A stretch of DNA of 64,000 nt from Tepidaquicella sp964564635. GTDB taxonomy: Bacteria; Bacteroidota; Ignavibacteria; Tepidaquicellales; Tepidaquicellaceae. The DNA is taken from NCBI GenBank assembly GCA_964564635.1, contig CAZMAR010000001.1:496001-560000 (forward strand). The letters are read 5' to 3'. The notes below the pieces were generated by a model. That model saw only the letters and a program-made list of their open reading frames with translations, did not search any database and was not told where the DNA came from. Of this stretch, positions 8,672 to 18,223 are shown in pieces (the first letter of the stretch is position 1; every line of letters starts with the position of its first letter). A program made the translations under genes and the position numbers.

Positions 8672-9860
8672 AAAAGATATTTTAATTCACTTTAATTTAT
8701 CTTCAATAAATAAAGTTTATTTACCTTTACTGGAAAATAAGTCAAGATATTTGCACATCTATGGTGGGGCAGGTTCTGGAAAGAGTGTGTTTGCAGCTCA
8801 GAAACTGATTATTCGTTTGATGATGGAACGGAACAATAGATTTCTTATAATTAGAAAAGTAGCGAAGACAATAAGGAACTCACAATTCAGTTTACTAAAA
8901 TCGTTGATATACTCTTCAGGCTTGCAGGAGTATTTCAATATAAAAGACAGTGAATTAAGAATAGAAAATGAATACACAAAGAGTGAAGTTATAAGTGCCG
9001 GAGTAGACGATGCAGAAAAATTAAAATCAATTTTTGGAATAACATCAGTCTGGATTGAAGAAGCAACAGAACTTGAGCAGAATGATTTTTTACAAATAGA
9101 TTTAAGACTAAGGGGAAAGACAAGATATTATAAACAGATAATACTAACTTACAATCCGATAAATGCTTATCACTGGCTAAACACAATAGTTCAAAAGAAT
9201 TGCACAAAGTTAAGAACAACTCATAAGGATAATAAATATATTGATGATGATTATAAGAAAGTACTGTTGAGTTTAAAAGAGCAAGACGAAAATTTTTACA
9301 ATATATACACACTTGGTCAATGGGGTACATTAAAAAATGTAGTGTACAAACCATTTGAAATATTAGAGGAGTATCCACAGAATTTTGATGAGGTGATTTA
9401 CGGTTTAGATTTTGGTTATAACAATAAGACAGCACTTGTGAGAGTAAATATAAAGGATAGAGAATATTTTCTTGATGAATTAATATACAAAGAACATTTG
9501 ACCAATGCAGATTTGATTGGAAAAATGAGAGAATTAAAAATAAATAAAAGTGATTATGTTTACTGTGACGCTGCCGAACCTGATAGAATAGAAGAATTGA
9601 GGAGAAATGGATTTAACTGCTATCCTGCAGATAAAAATGTAAAAAGCGGAATAGATTTTATAAAACGATGCAAAATTTATTCTAACAAAAAAAATGAAGG
9701 GGTTAATAAAGAGGTTTTATATTATTCTTATAAGCAGGACAAGGATGGGAATTTGCTTGAGGAACCTGTGAAATTTAATGACCATTGTATGGATGCAATA
9801 AGATATGCAATATATACACACTCAAGAATGCAGAAGCAGATGAATATAAGATTATTATAA
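8664..9860 (+). CDS. Terminase large subunit (PBSX-like), intact
   Basis: A DNA-packaging ATPase/nuclease. I choose the ATG at 8664 (398 aa, 8-bp overlap with the small subunit); a TTG at 8634 would add ten residues. The ATPase half has 'YGGAGSGKSVF' (Walker A, residues ~22-33), 'SVWIEEATEL' (Walker B) and 'LTYNP'. The RNase H-like nuclease half has 'GLDFGYNNKTALV', 'YCDAAEPDRIEEL' and 'DHCMDAIRYAIY', supplying the expected acidic residues. The length fits the family. No portal, protease or capsid gene follows; the next gene is a convergent T9SS gene. It is an orphan terminase, homologous to the broken copy at 6241-7325. Confidence 0.88.
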   Translation: MIRKDILIHFNLSSINKVYLPLLENKSRYLHIYGGAGSGKSVFAAQKLIIRLMMERNNRFLIIRKVAKTIRNSQFSLLKSLIYSSGLQEYFNIKDSELRIENEYTKSEVISAGVDDAEKLKSIFGITSVWIEEATELEQNDFLQIDLRLRGKTRYYKQIILTYNPINAYHWLNTIVQKNCTKLRTTHKDNKYIDDDYKKVLLSLKEQDENFYNIYTLGQWGTLKNVVYKPFEILEEYPQNFDEVIYGLDFGYNNKTALVRVNIKDREYFLDELIYKEHLTNADLIGKMRELKINKSDYVYCDAAEPDRIEELRRNGFNCYPADKNVKSGIDFIKRCKIYSNKKNEGVNKEVLYYSYKQDKDGNLLEEPVKFNDHCMDAIRYAIYTHSRMQKQMNIRLL

Positions 9861-9893
9861 GAAAAAATCTGAAATAAATTTTTTTATAAAAAA

Positions 9894-9925
9894 AGCGGGT
9901 ATAATTTTTTTCCATTATACCCGCT
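9894..9925. terminator. Bidirectional rho-independent terminator
   Basis: A perfect 12-bp inverted repeat (AGCGGGTATAAT / ATTATACCCGCT) with an 8-nt loop, lying between convergent genes (terminase ending at 9860, T9SS gene ending at 9941). An A-run precedes the left arm, giving a T-run for minus-strand transcripts; U-rich tracts on the other side are weaker. Confidence 0.75.
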
Positions 9926-9940
9926 GTGAAATTTCAAAAA

Positions 9941-11494
9941 TTACTTTACGAGAATCATTCTCTTTGTATCCGAAAATCCATTAACTTTTAATGTATAGAA
10001 ATACACACCAGAAGAAAGGCTGGAGGCATCAAACTCAACAATATAGTTACCGGCTAATTTGTTTTCATTTATCAAAGTAGCAACTTCCCTACCGATAACA
10101 TCAAACACTTTTAAAGTAACGAAACCAGATTCAGGTAAAGAGAAACTAATTTTTGTAGTTGGATTAAATGGATTCGGATAATTTTGATTAAGCGAATAAT
10201 TCAGTGGCAATTCAGGATATTTAGTAATACCTGTAACAGTACCGCATTGAACATCAAGATTCCAGGAAGCAGCAATCTGAGCAGCAGTAAGCGCTCCTTT
10301 ATAAACACGGAACTCATCAAATTTACCAACAATATTGGCGGAGGAGGAATATCCCCCAACTTTAAATCCTGTACCAACAGGAAAATTCAGAGGTGTCTGA
10401 GAAACTGTATTAACGAGAACACCATTTTTATAACCATAAATAGTAGCAGTAACAGAGTCATAGACAAAGGCAACATGAGTTGGGTCTGGACCTGTTTTTG
10501 GGATTCTAACATCGTTCATATTAGTTGCTCTAAGAATAAGGCTATCAGGCCCAGCGACACCATTATGAAAACATCTTAGACTGTTTGCTCCTGCATCACC
10601 AAAAATGTAATAAGCTGAGCCGGATGGATTTGTAGGAATTTGAACCCACAAACCGACGGTCCAGCTGGATCCACCTAAATTCCAGCTCCAGCCGGAATTA
10701 ATACCAGCCCCAGCAACACCGGTACCGTAAACGCAGGAATCAAATTGACCACCAGAGGTTAATGTTAATCCAGTAAGAACAAAAGGACTGGTTCCAACAC
10801 CGGGATACGCACAATTAATTGAAGTTGTAGGGGTAGGATTATTTTCAAACTTATAATAAATCAAATTTGGAGTATAATTTATAGGAACAACATCAATCCC
10901 AAACCCAACAACAGCAGCATCAGCAGATGAATAAGGGACAAATGGGCATCCACCAACCGACCAGACTCTTCTGTTGTTTGTATATGTTTGATTCCTAACA
11001 TTCAAACCAGACCCGGTAGTACCGCACTGCCCAACAAAAATAATAAGACTTTTTGTGGGGTCATAAACAAACGGTTTGTCCAGCTGAAAACCCATCCATG
11101 AATTACTCGCACTGCAGGAAACACTAACAGAGGCTCTCTGGTAAACAGTATCATAAGGACCTTCATAAAATTGGCCTGATGTGAAAGTTGTAATAGTGCT
11201 TTGCGCAAGTAAGATATGCAGATTAGTAAAAGTCCTTGTACCAGCAGAAGCCATAAAAAAATAAACAGCGGTAATTTGATACCCGGAGGGAACAACATAC
11301 GGTTTATTAATTTCTCCGGGTAAGATAAGAGTGTTTACTGCTTTTCCTCCAGCAATAGTAAAAGGAAACGCATTAGCTGTACCGGAGGTACTTGCATGAT
11401 TATAAAAATGAGGTGTTTGTGCAAGTGGAATTTGTACAATTGAGAATGAGAGAAATAGAATAAAAATAATTGAAAATTTATTTAACTTTTTCAT
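9941..11494 (-). CDS. T9SS-secreted LamG/concanavalin-like protein
   Basis: A 517-aa exported protein. Residues 1-26 are a signal peptide. Residues ~30-205 form a beta-rich domain of unknown type. Residues ~215-415 resemble a laminin G-like/concanavalin jelly-roll: 'SSWTVGLWVQIP', 'PTHVAFVYDSVTATIYGYKNG' and 'GKFDEFRVYKGALTAAQI' are characteristic strands. The C-terminal ~80 residues are a T9SS sorting domain ('NQNYPNPFNP', 'SSLSSGVYFY', 'KRMILVK'). It is probably a cell-surface protein binding sugars or other ligands. It is a lone minus-strand gene ending at a strong terminator. Confidence 0.85.
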   Translation of the reverse strand: MKKLNKFSIIFILFLSFSIVQIPLAQTPHFYNHASTSGTANAFPFTIAGGKAVNTLILPGEINKPYVVPSGYQITAVYFFMASAGTRTFTNLHILLAQSTITTFTSGQFYEGPYDTVYQRASVSVSCSASNSWMGFQLDKPFVYDPTKSLIIFVGQCGTTGSGLNVRNQTYTNNRRVWSVGGCPFVPYSSADAAVVGFGIDVVPINYTPNLIYYKFENNPTPTTSINCAYPGVGTSPFVLTGLTLTSGGQFDSCVYGTGVAGAGINSGWSWNLGGSSWTVGLWVQIPTNPSGSAYYIFGDAGANSLRCFHNGVAGPDSLILRATNMNDVRIPKTGPDPTHVAFVYDSVTATIYGYKNGVLVNTVSQTPLNFPVGTGFKVGGYSSSANIVGKFDEFRVYKGALTAAQIAASWNLDVQCGTVTGITKYPELPLNYSLNQNYPNPFNPTTKISFSLPESGFVTLKVFDVIGREVATLINENKLAGNYIVEFDASSLSSGVYFYTLKVNGFSDTKRMILVK

Positions 11495-12084
11495 TTTTAA
11501 ACAATTTAGTTTGAAAAAATTTTAATTTAATTTACTTTCAGAGTAAAATTTACATTCTCTCTTTCTCAATAAAACCTTCTATTGGTTTCTTATATTTTCT
11601 AAAAGAAAATAATAATAAAGAATTTAAATATCAAACATTTTTTCAATCACTTTATAGTTGAAAATGTTGAATTTAGAATAAAGGGCTCTAAACAGGTAAG
11701 ACTTTTATATGTTGATTTTCTTTATATAAGTAAAAAATAATTTTGGAACCTGAAATTGAGTGTGTGAAAAAACTAATATTAAACTTGTGATTATCCTGGT
11801 ATGTAATAAAAGCATATCTTAGAATAAGAATTTTGTAGGTTTCATTCTCTCCCTAATTTATGGATTATTTTGCGTTCGGGTATGAGAATTTTTTTTAGGA
11901 AAATATTTTTTATATCAGAAATTATTATCAGTAAAAGAAGAAGTGGAAGTTTTTCCAGTAAATTTTAATTCTTAAATGCTAATATAAAAATGAATATTCT
12001 TTAGATAAAGAGTTGCTGAGTCTTATTAACTTTTCTTAATGCTAAGAAAAAATGCTTCTGAAGTTACAACTAATGCAAAAATAA
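11495..12084. other. Intergenic region, nothing recognised
   Basis: About 0.6 kb of AT-rich DNA between the T9SS gene start and the end of tpiA. It should contain the promoter of the T9SS gene and the 3' end of the tpiA transcript. I see no RNA gene, repeat or clear hairpin. Confidence 0.4.
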
Positions 12085-12843
12085 TCAAGCGGATAGAATT
12101 ATCGCAGTAAATGAGTCTGGTTTTAAACTGGCACCACCGATTAAGCCACCATCAATATCAGGTTGAGAAAGCAGGTCTGAAGAATTTTTTTCATTTACAC
12201 TTCCACCGTATAAAATTCTAATTTGTTCTGCTGATTCAGGGGAGAATAAATTAGTAATTACTTCTCTGATTTTCTTATGCATATCATTTGCTTGCAGAGG
12301 GGTTGCGGTTTTCCCGGTACCAATAGCCCAGACGGGTTCATAAGCAATGATAATATTTTTTAGTTGTTCGGGAGAGATATCAGCGAGGCAATTTTTAACT
12401 TGCTCTTCAACAACATTTTCATATACACCAGCCTCTCTTTGCTCAATAGTCTCCCCAACACAAACAATTGGCTGAAGATTGTATTCAAGAGCTTTTTTAA
12501 CTTTCAAATTAACGGTCTCATCGGATTCATAAAAATACTGCCTGCGTTCACTATGCCCAAGAATAACAAAATCACACCCAGCAAATTTCAACATAGAAGC
12601 AGAGATTTCTCCTGTGTATGCTCCATCATCTTTATAAAATAAATTTTGAGCACCAAGTTTTATTTTTGACTCCTTAATAATATTATACACATTGAATAAA
12701 GAGGTAAAAGGTGGGCAAAGTACAACATCACATTTAAGGAAAATTTCATCAGATAAATTTTTTAATATAGCAGAAGCAAGTTCCTCTGACTGTTTAATGT
12801 TAAGATTCATTTTCCAATTTCCAGCAATAAATTTCTTTCTCAT
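12085..12843 (-). CDS. tpiA: Triosephosphate isomerase
   Basis: Interconverts dihydroxyacetone phosphate and glyceraldehyde 3-phosphate in glycolysis and gluconeogenesis, in the cytoplasm. The 252-aa length is normal. All signatures are present: 'FIAGNWKMN' with the catalytic Lys near the N-terminus, 'LGHSERR' with the electrophilic His, 'AYEPVWAIGTGKTA' with the catalytic Glu and loop 6, and 'LYGGSVN' plus 'GGLIGGASL' for phosphate binding. It lies 13 bp after the photolyase gene on the same strand, so the two are probably co-transcribed. Confidence 0.97.
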   Translation of the reverse strand: MRKKFIAGNWKMNLNIKQSEELASAILKNLSDEIFLKCDVVLCPPFTSLFNVYNIIKESKIKLGAQNLFYKDDGAYTGEISASMLKFAGCDFVILGHSERRQYFYESDETVNLKVKKALEYNLQPIVCVGETIEQREAGVYENVVEEQVKNCLADISPEQLKNIIIAYEPVWAIGTGKTATPLQANDMHKKIREVITNLFSPESAEQIRILYGGSVNEKNSSDLLSQPDIDGGLIGGASLKPDSFTAIILSA

Positions 12844-12856
12844 AATGTTTATTAAT

Positions 12857-14284
12857 TTAATATTGATTTTTTGTTACTTCTTTAAATTTTGAAATTGCAA
12901 TTTCTTTCATTTTAAAATGATCTACGATTGGTTCAGGGTAATCAATAGATTTAAGTATATCAGAATCGGGCTTATGAATTGATTTATTTTTTATATTAGA
13001 GAGTTCAGGCAAGTATTTCTTAATATACAAACCTTCGGAATCAAACTTTACACTTTGTAAGTAAGGGTTAAAAATTCTGAAATACGGTTGTGCATCACAG
13101 CCAGTAGAAGCAGACCATTGCCAGCCACCGTTATTATTAGCAAAGTCTAAATCAATCAAATGTTGTGAAAAGAATTTCTCACCCCATTTCCAGTCTATCA
13201 ACAAATCTTTTGTAAGAAACATTGCGGTAATCATTCTGACTCTATTATGCATCCACCCTTCCTTTATAAGCTGTCGCATACCGGCATCAACAATAGGAAA
13301 ACCGGTCAGACCATTGCACCATTTCTGAAATTTAGAGTCATCATTTTCCCACTGAATATTATCGTACTCTTTTTTGAAAGCCCCGCTGATAACATAAGGG
13401 AAATGAAACGCAATTTGATAATAAAACTCACGCCATATTAATTCCCCTATCCAGACCTGAACCCCATTTACAAAATTTTTATTTCGGGATTTATCAAGAG
13501 CAGATTTAAAGCACTCCCTAACAGAAACAGTTCCAAAGTGCAAATGTGGAGAAATTAAACTTGTTCCGGCAAGAGAAGGAAAATCTCTTTTATTGTGATA
13601 TTCAGAAACTTTTTTTTCAACAAACTCATTTAAGAGTTTTAATCCTTCAGTTCTGCCCCCTTTAAAGAGACCGCTATCAATTTTCTTATTCAAAAAGTCA
13701 TTTATGTTCAAGTAGTTTTCATTTTTATACTGATACTTTGAAAATTTTTTTATTTGCGCAAAATCCGTTATGCATTCCTGATATAAACCCGGTTCTAAAA
13801 GCTGGAGAAACTTTTTTTTGTATGGAGTATATACAACATAAGGAGTACCGTCATCTTTTAAAATAGAGCCCGGTTCTGATATCAGAGAATCATTAAACAA
13901 AAGAAGAGTGCCAGAAGAACTTACCAGCTCACTAATTTTATTATCCCTTTTAATACTGTAAGGTTCATATTGCTTATTAGCGAACAAGATTATATTATCA
14001 TAGGAATTACATAACTCTTTTATAACATCAAAAGAAGACCCCTGAAAAACGATTAAATTAAAGCCAAAATTTTTCAAAGAATCCTGTAAATCTTTTAAAC
14101 AATGGTAAAGAAACTGAATTCTTTTTTCTCCGTAATAAGAGAATTTATTTTTATTCTTTATGTAAAAAAATAAAATAGAATCTTTATCGGGGTTAAATTT
14201 ATTTTTTACAAAAGAAATAAATTCCGATAAAGCTTTATTATCGCATAACCGGAGGTCTTTTCTAAACCAATAAGCAAAAAGCAT
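12857..14284 (-). CDS. phrB: Deoxyribodipyrimidine photolyase
   Basis: A 475-aa cryptochrome/photolyase family protein; these use reduced FAD and blue light to split cyclobutane pyrimidine dimers. The N-terminal Rossmann-like antenna domain starts 'FAYWFRKDLRLCDNKAL'. The helical FAD domain includes 'LHFGTVSVRE', 'WREFYYQIAFHFP', 'FPIVDAGMRQLIKEGWMHNR' and 'MITAMFLTKDLLIDWKWGE', followed by 'DLDFANNNGGWQWSASTGCD', all classic class I CPD photolyase signatures. It directly abuts the upstream GMP reductase-like gene. DASH or 6-4 activity is less likely from these motifs but cannot be excluded. Confidence 0.92.
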   Translation of the reverse strand: MLFAYWFRKDLRLCDNKALSEFISFVKNKFNPDKDSILFFYIKNKNKFSYYGEKRIQFLYHCLKDLQDSLKNFGFNLIVFQGSSFDVIKELCNSYDNIILFANKQYEPYSIKRDNKISELVSSSGTLLLFNDSLISEPGSILKDDGTPYVVYTPYKKKFLQLLEPGLYQECITDFAQIKKFSKYQYKNENYLNINDFLNKKIDSGLFKGGRTEGLKLLNEFVEKKVSEYHNKRDFPSLAGTSLISPHLHFGTVSVRECFKSALDKSRNKNFVNGVQVWIGELIWREFYYQIAFHFPYVISGAFKKEYDNIQWENDDSKFQKWCNGLTGFPIVDAGMRQLIKEGWMHNRVRMITAMFLTKDLLIDWKWGEKFFSQHLIDLDFANNNGGWQWSASTGCDAQPYFRIFNPYLQSVKFDSEGLYIKKYLPELSNIKNKSIHKPDSDILKSIDYPEPIVDHFKMKEIAISKFKEVTKNQY

Positions 14285-15319
14285 TTACAACTGTGGTTTT
14301 CGTTCTAAAAACGAATGACTTGTCAGGATAACAAAAGTAGAGTTATTTTGATATTCTTTTATATTCTTAGAATTAATATAACTCATAGAAGATTGCAGAC
14401 CCTCTTTGTATTCCTTTATGACTTTAGCCACAGTACCTTTATAAGGAACGAGAGACTCTTCACCTTCAATATAATTTTTATTATCCTGCTTAACAGCGAA
14501 GGAAGCACTTCCGCAATATTTTTTCCATCGCTGATTGTTATACTTCAAAACTTCGCCTGGTGCCTCTTCTGTGCCAGCGAGAGCCATTCCAAGAATAACA
14601 GCATCACACCCGAGAGCAATTGCCTTACACATCGCCCCTGGATTTGCAATACCACCATCAGCAATAATTTTCACATTAGATTTCATATCTTCCTTAGCAC
14701 TTAGCGCTCTTATTATAGCATCTACCTGTCCTATACCAACCCCAGACTTAATAGAAGTAGAACACATAGCACCATTACCAATACCGACTCTTATAGCATC
14801 AACCCCAAGTTCAATGAGGAACTTTGTAGTTTCATAACTGGCAACATTACCCGCAATAATTTTTAAATTATAGGATTTAATAATATCTGAAATTCCAGTT
14901 AACAATTTTTCAAGAAGTCTATTGCCACCATTAGCTATATCAATGCAAATTATTTTTATACCAAAATCGGCGAGTTTTTTTAACCTGTCAATTTCATATT
15001 GCCCTTTGATTCCAATAGCAGCAGCCTTATATTGCGAATCAGACAAACCGTTTTCAACAAATTCGTTTATCTGTTCTTCAGCGGTATTAAATCTATGAAT
15101 AATTCCCAGAGTGTTTAAGTCGGAAAGTGCTTTTGCCATTCTACCTCCACAAACTGTATTCATAGGAGAGGCAATAATGGGAACAGATAATTTAAGACCG
15201 AGAAAGTCAACACTGGTATCACATTCTGCACGATGTTCAATACTGGAAATTTTATTTGGTAGTATGGAAATATCGTCGTAAGTAAGTGATTTGTGTTGTA
15301 GAATGTTTTTGTAACTCAT
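14285..15319 (-). CDS. guaC: GMP reductase / IMP dehydrogenase family enzyme without CBS domains
   Basis: A 344-aa TIM-barrel enzyme. It shares the start 'LTYDDISILPN' and 'VPIIASPMNTV' with GMP reductase and IMPDH. The loop 'GAMCSTSIKSGVGIGQ' carries the catalytic Cys (~186), followed by 'IIADGGIANPGAMCKAIALGCDAVILG' broken across the flavodoxin-like phosphate site, and the flap 'GEESLVPYKGTV'. There is no CBS pair between the barrel halves and the length matches GuaC, so NADPH-dependent GMP to IMP conversion is favoured; a CBS-less IMPDH remains possible. The stop abuts the photolyase start, implying co-transcription. Confidence 0.8.
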   Translation of the reverse strand: MSYKNILQHKSLTYDDISILPNKISSIEHRAECDTSVDFLGLKLSVPIIASPMNTVCGGRMAKALSDLNTLGIIHRFNTAEEQINEFVENGLSDSQYKAAAIGIKGQYEIDRLKKLADFGIKIICIDIANGGNRLLEKLLTGISDIIKSYNLKIIAGNVASYETTKFLIELGVDAIRVGIGNGAMCSTSIKSGVGIGQVDAIIRALSAKEDMKSNVKIIADGGIANPGAMCKAIALGCDAVILGMALAGTEEAPGEVLKYNNQRWKKYCGSASFAVKQDNKNYIEGEESLVPYKGTVAKVIKEYKEGLQSSMSYINSKNIKEYQNNSTFVILTSHSFLERKPQL

Positions 15320-15341
15320 AAATATACATTAAAAAATTAAA

Positions 15342-15380
15342 AACACAGGATAAAAAACTGAAAATATTTTATCCTGTGTT
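15342..15380 (-). terminator. Terminator after sucC
   Basis: A 14-bp inverted repeat (AACACAGGATAAAA / TTTTATCCTGTGTT) 20 bp downstream of the sucC stop on the minus strand, followed by T-rich sequence in that direction. It separates sucC from the next gene. Confidence 0.75.
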
Positions 15381-15400
15381 AAAAATACATATTAAAAAAA

Positions 15401-16615
15401 TTATTTTAATGCCTGAACAACTTTTTCAGCAGCGTCAGCAAAAGTATCAGCGGAAATAATATTCAAGCCGGATTCATCAAGAATTCTTTTTGCTTCTTCC
15501 GCATTTGTACCTTGCAGTCTCACCACAACTGGAAGAGTTACATTAAGATTTTTTGCAGCCTGAACCACTCCGGTAGCAACCCTATCACATCTAACAATAC
15601 CTCCAAAGATATTAATCAAAATTGCTTTTACATTTTTATCAGAAAGAATAATTCTAAATCCATTTTCAACTGTTTCAGCAGAAGCAGAGCCACCTACATC
15701 AAGAAAGTTTGCCGGCTCACCACCAGCCTGCTTAATTATATCCATCGTAGCCATAGCAAGACCTGCACCATTAACCATACACCCGACATTACCATCAAGT
15801 TTTATATAGTTCAGGTTATACTTACTTGCTTCAACCTCGAGTGGGTCTTCTTCATTTAAATCTCTCATTTCAAGATATTCTTTATGCCTGAAGAGTGCAT
15901 TATCATCAAGATTAATTTTAGCATCAAGAGCGAGAATTTTATCATCATTGGTAATAATAAGAGGATTAATCTCAACAAGAGAAGCATCAATTTCTTCGTA
16001 AGCATTATAAAGTTTCATAATGAATCCAAGGAAATCCTTATAAGCGTTACCTTCGAGTTTCAAACCGAAAGCAAGTTCCCGAGCCTGATATGGTTGCAAA
16101 CCGAGAGCCGGTTCAACCCAGCATTTAATAATCTTTTCAGGTGTTTCAGCTGCTACTTTCTCAATTTCTACACCACCTTCAGTAGAAACCATAATTACAT
16201 TTTTTCCAACAGACCTATCAAGAAGTATTCCGAGGTACAATTCTTTTTTATAGTCAAGACCTTCAGTAATAAAAAGAGTTTGTACTTCTTTACCCTGCGG
16301 ACCAGTTTGATGAGTAACAAGAATATTGCCAAGTACCTTAGAAGCATAGTCTTTTGCTCTTTCCACATCAGAGCCAAAAAATTTAACACCACCTTCTACC
16401 AGCAATTCATCACGATTATATTTATTATAAACCTTACCCTTACCTCTACCGCCGGCGTGAATTTGAGCTTTAACAACAAATTGATTTATTCCCTTCTCTC
16501 TCAAATAGTTTATAGCGTTATCAAATTCATCAATAGATTTAATTGCAACACCATCCTGAACCGAAACGCCGAATTTTTTTAGAATCTCTTTTGCCTGATA
16601 TTCATGAATTTTCAT
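15401..16615 (-). CDS. sucC: Succinyl-CoA synthetase beta subunit
   Basis: Couples succinyl-CoA cleavage to ATP or GTP formation in the TCA cycle, as an alpha-beta complex. The protein is 404 aa, slightly longer than the usual ~388. It begins 'MKIHEYQAKEILKKFGV', followed by the ATP-grasp fold ('QIHAGGRGKGK', 'LVEINPLI', 'ALDAKI') and the C-terminal ligase domain ('FLDVGGSASAETV', 'NIFGGIVRCD', 'RLQGTNAEEAKRIL'). The alpha-subunit gene sucD is not in this window. It lies alone between P5C dehydrogenase and the terminator. Confidence 0.96.
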   Translation of the reverse strand: MKIHEYQAKEILKKFGVSVQDGVAIKSIDEFDNAINYLREKGINQFVVKAQIHAGGRGKGKVYNKYNRDELLVEGGVKFFGSDVERAKDYASKVLGNILVTHQTGPQGKEVQTLFITEGLDYKKELYLGILLDRSVGKNVIMVSTEGGVEIEKVAAETPEKIIKCWVEPALGLQPYQARELAFGLKLEGNAYKDFLGFIMKLYNAYEEIDASLVEINPLIITNDDKILALDAKINLDDNALFRHKEYLEMRDLNEEDPLEVEASKYNLNYIKLDGNVGCMVNGAGLAMATMDIIKQAGGEPANFLDVGGSASAETVENGFRIILSDKNVKAILINIFGGIVRCDRVATGVVQAAKNLNVTLPVVVRLQGTNAEEAKRILDESGLNIISADTFADAAEKVVQALK

Positions 16616-16649
16616 ACTAATAAATTAATTTTAATTATTTTTGAAAAAA

Positions 16650-18212
16650 TTACTTTTTAACAATCTTACTACTAACAACTTTTGCCTGCATAAACAACCC
16701 GAGATAGTCTCTACCGCCTGCTTTAGAATCCGTACCGCTCATATTAAAACCACCAAATGGATGAACGCCAACAAGCGCACCAGTGCATTTCCGGTTGAAG
16801 TATAAATTGCCGACATGGAACTCATCAGCTGCTTTTTTAAGCTTTTTCTTATTGCTTGAATATACTGCACCAGTTAAGCCGTAGATTGTTCCATTAGCAA
16901 TTTTTAAAGACTCTTCAAAGTTAGCAGACTTTATAACGGCAAGAACCGGACCGAAAATTTCTTCCTGTGCAATTGTATCGGTTGGCTTTACATTTTTAAT
17001 TATTGTAGGCTCAATAAAGTAGCCATTACTGTTAATTTCATGACCACCGTGTATCAATTCACCACCTTCATCAATTCCTTTTTGAATATATTCAAGAATT
17101 TTTTGTTTAGCTTTTTCATTAATTACAGGACCCATTCCGGGATTGTATTTTGCCTGGTCAACCTTTATTGTACTTGCATGTAAAGCAAGCGCATCACAGA
17201 ACTTATCGTAGATTTTTTCATCAACAATAACTCTTGAACATGCAGAGCATTTTTGCCCCTGAAAACCAAAAGCGGAGGTTATCACACCCTTGACTGCATC
17301 ATTAAAATCGTGGAGTTCATTATCAATTATAATTGCATCTTTACCACCCATTTCTGCAATCACTCGCTTAATCCATATTTGATTATGCTGTTTCTTTGCA
17401 GCAAGTTCATTAATTCTCAAGCCAACTTCCATCGACCCGGTAAAGGAGATATATCTTGTTAAATGATGCTGAACCAGAACATCACCAATAGAACCACCAC
17501 CACCGGTAACAAAGTTTAAAACACCAGCAGGCAATTTAACCTCTTCCATAAGTTCAACAAACATTTGAGCAATAGCTGGAGAATCACTTGAAGGTTTAAG
17601 CACGATAGTGTTTCCGGTAACAATAGAAGCAGTGGACATACCAACCAGAATAGCCAGCGGGAAGTTCCACGGCGGAATAACAATTCCAACGCCTAAAGGA
17701 ATGTATTCAAGATAATTTTTCTCTCCGGGATATTTAACAAGAGGTTGTTCCTTTGCATACCTAAGCATTTCTCTTGCATAAAACTCCATAAAGTCAATAG
17801 CCTCAGCGGTATCAGCATCTGCTTCCACCCAGTTTTTACCAACTTCATAAACCATCATCGCAGAGAATTCATGTTTTCGTTTGCGCATAATCTTTGCTGC
17901 TTTAATCAGATATTCAGCACGCTTTTTAGGTGAGACCCATTTCCATTCCTGAAATTTTTCGTGCGCCTTTTCTATTGCGCGAATTGCTAATTCTGCATTT
18001 GCACGCTGGAATATACCAACAACTTCTCCTTCATTTGAAGGATTGTATGATTTTAATTTTTCCTCTGTAAATATTTTCTCACCACCTATAAGCAATGGAT
18101 ATTCAACATTAAATCTTGAAGTAATTTTTTCCAGAGCGTTTTCAAAAGCCTTTCTGTTTTTCTTTACTGTAAAATCTGTTAATGGTTCATTTTTAAATTT
18201 AGGTAGTTTCAT
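16650..18212 (-). CDS. pruA: 1-pyrroline-5-carboxylate dehydrogenase
   Basis: Oxidises glutamate gamma-semialdehyde (from proline) to glutamate with NAD+. The 520-aa length fits the RocA/PruA group of aldehyde dehydrogenases. Motifs: 'PPWNFPLAILVGM' (cofactor-binding entry), 'VLKPSSDSP', 'FTGSMEVG', 'AEMGGKDAIII' and 'FGFQGQKCSACSRV' with the catalytic Cys, and 'EEIFGPVLAV' near the end. 'PFGGFNMSGTDSKAGG' at the C-terminus is typical of this subfamily. No proline dehydrogenase is nearby. It lies 11 bp downstream of the serine hydrolase gene, likely in one transcript. Confidence 0.93.
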   Translation of the reverse strand: MKLPKFKNEPLTDFTVKKNRKAFENALEKITSRFNVEYPLLIGGEKIFTEEKLKSYNPSNEGEVVGIFQRANAELAIRAIEKAHEKFQEWKWVSPKKRAEYLIKAAKIMRKRKHEFSAMMVYEVGKNWVEADADTAEAIDFMEFYAREMLRYAKEQPLVKYPGEKNYLEYIPLGVGIVIPPWNFPLAILVGMSTASIVTGNTIVLKPSSDSPAIAQMFVELMEEVKLPAGVLNFVTGGGGSIGDVLVQHHLTRYISFTGSMEVGLRINELAAKKQHNQIWIKRVIAEMGGKDAIIIDNELHDFNDAVKGVITSAFGFQGQKCSACSRVIVDEKIYDKFCDALALHASTIKVDQAKYNPGMGPVINEKAKQKILEYIQKGIDEGGELIHGGHEINSNGYFIEPTIIKNVKPTDTIAQEEIFGPVLAVIKSANFEESLKIANGTIYGLTGAVYSSNKKKLKKAADEFHVGNLYFNRKCTGALVGVHPFGGFNMSGTDSKAGGRDYLGLFMQAKVVSSKIVKK

Positions 18213-18223
18213 AAGCTATTATT

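Noticed and set aside
8279..9860. Terminase pair as proof of an active prophage
   Set aside because: No portal, capsid, tail, integrase or lysis gene is visible in the window, so an active phage cannot be supported.
14535..14837. 100-codon plus-strand ORF opposite the GMP reductase-like gene
   Set aside because: Antisense shadow of a well-conserved enzyme; no start signal or domain.
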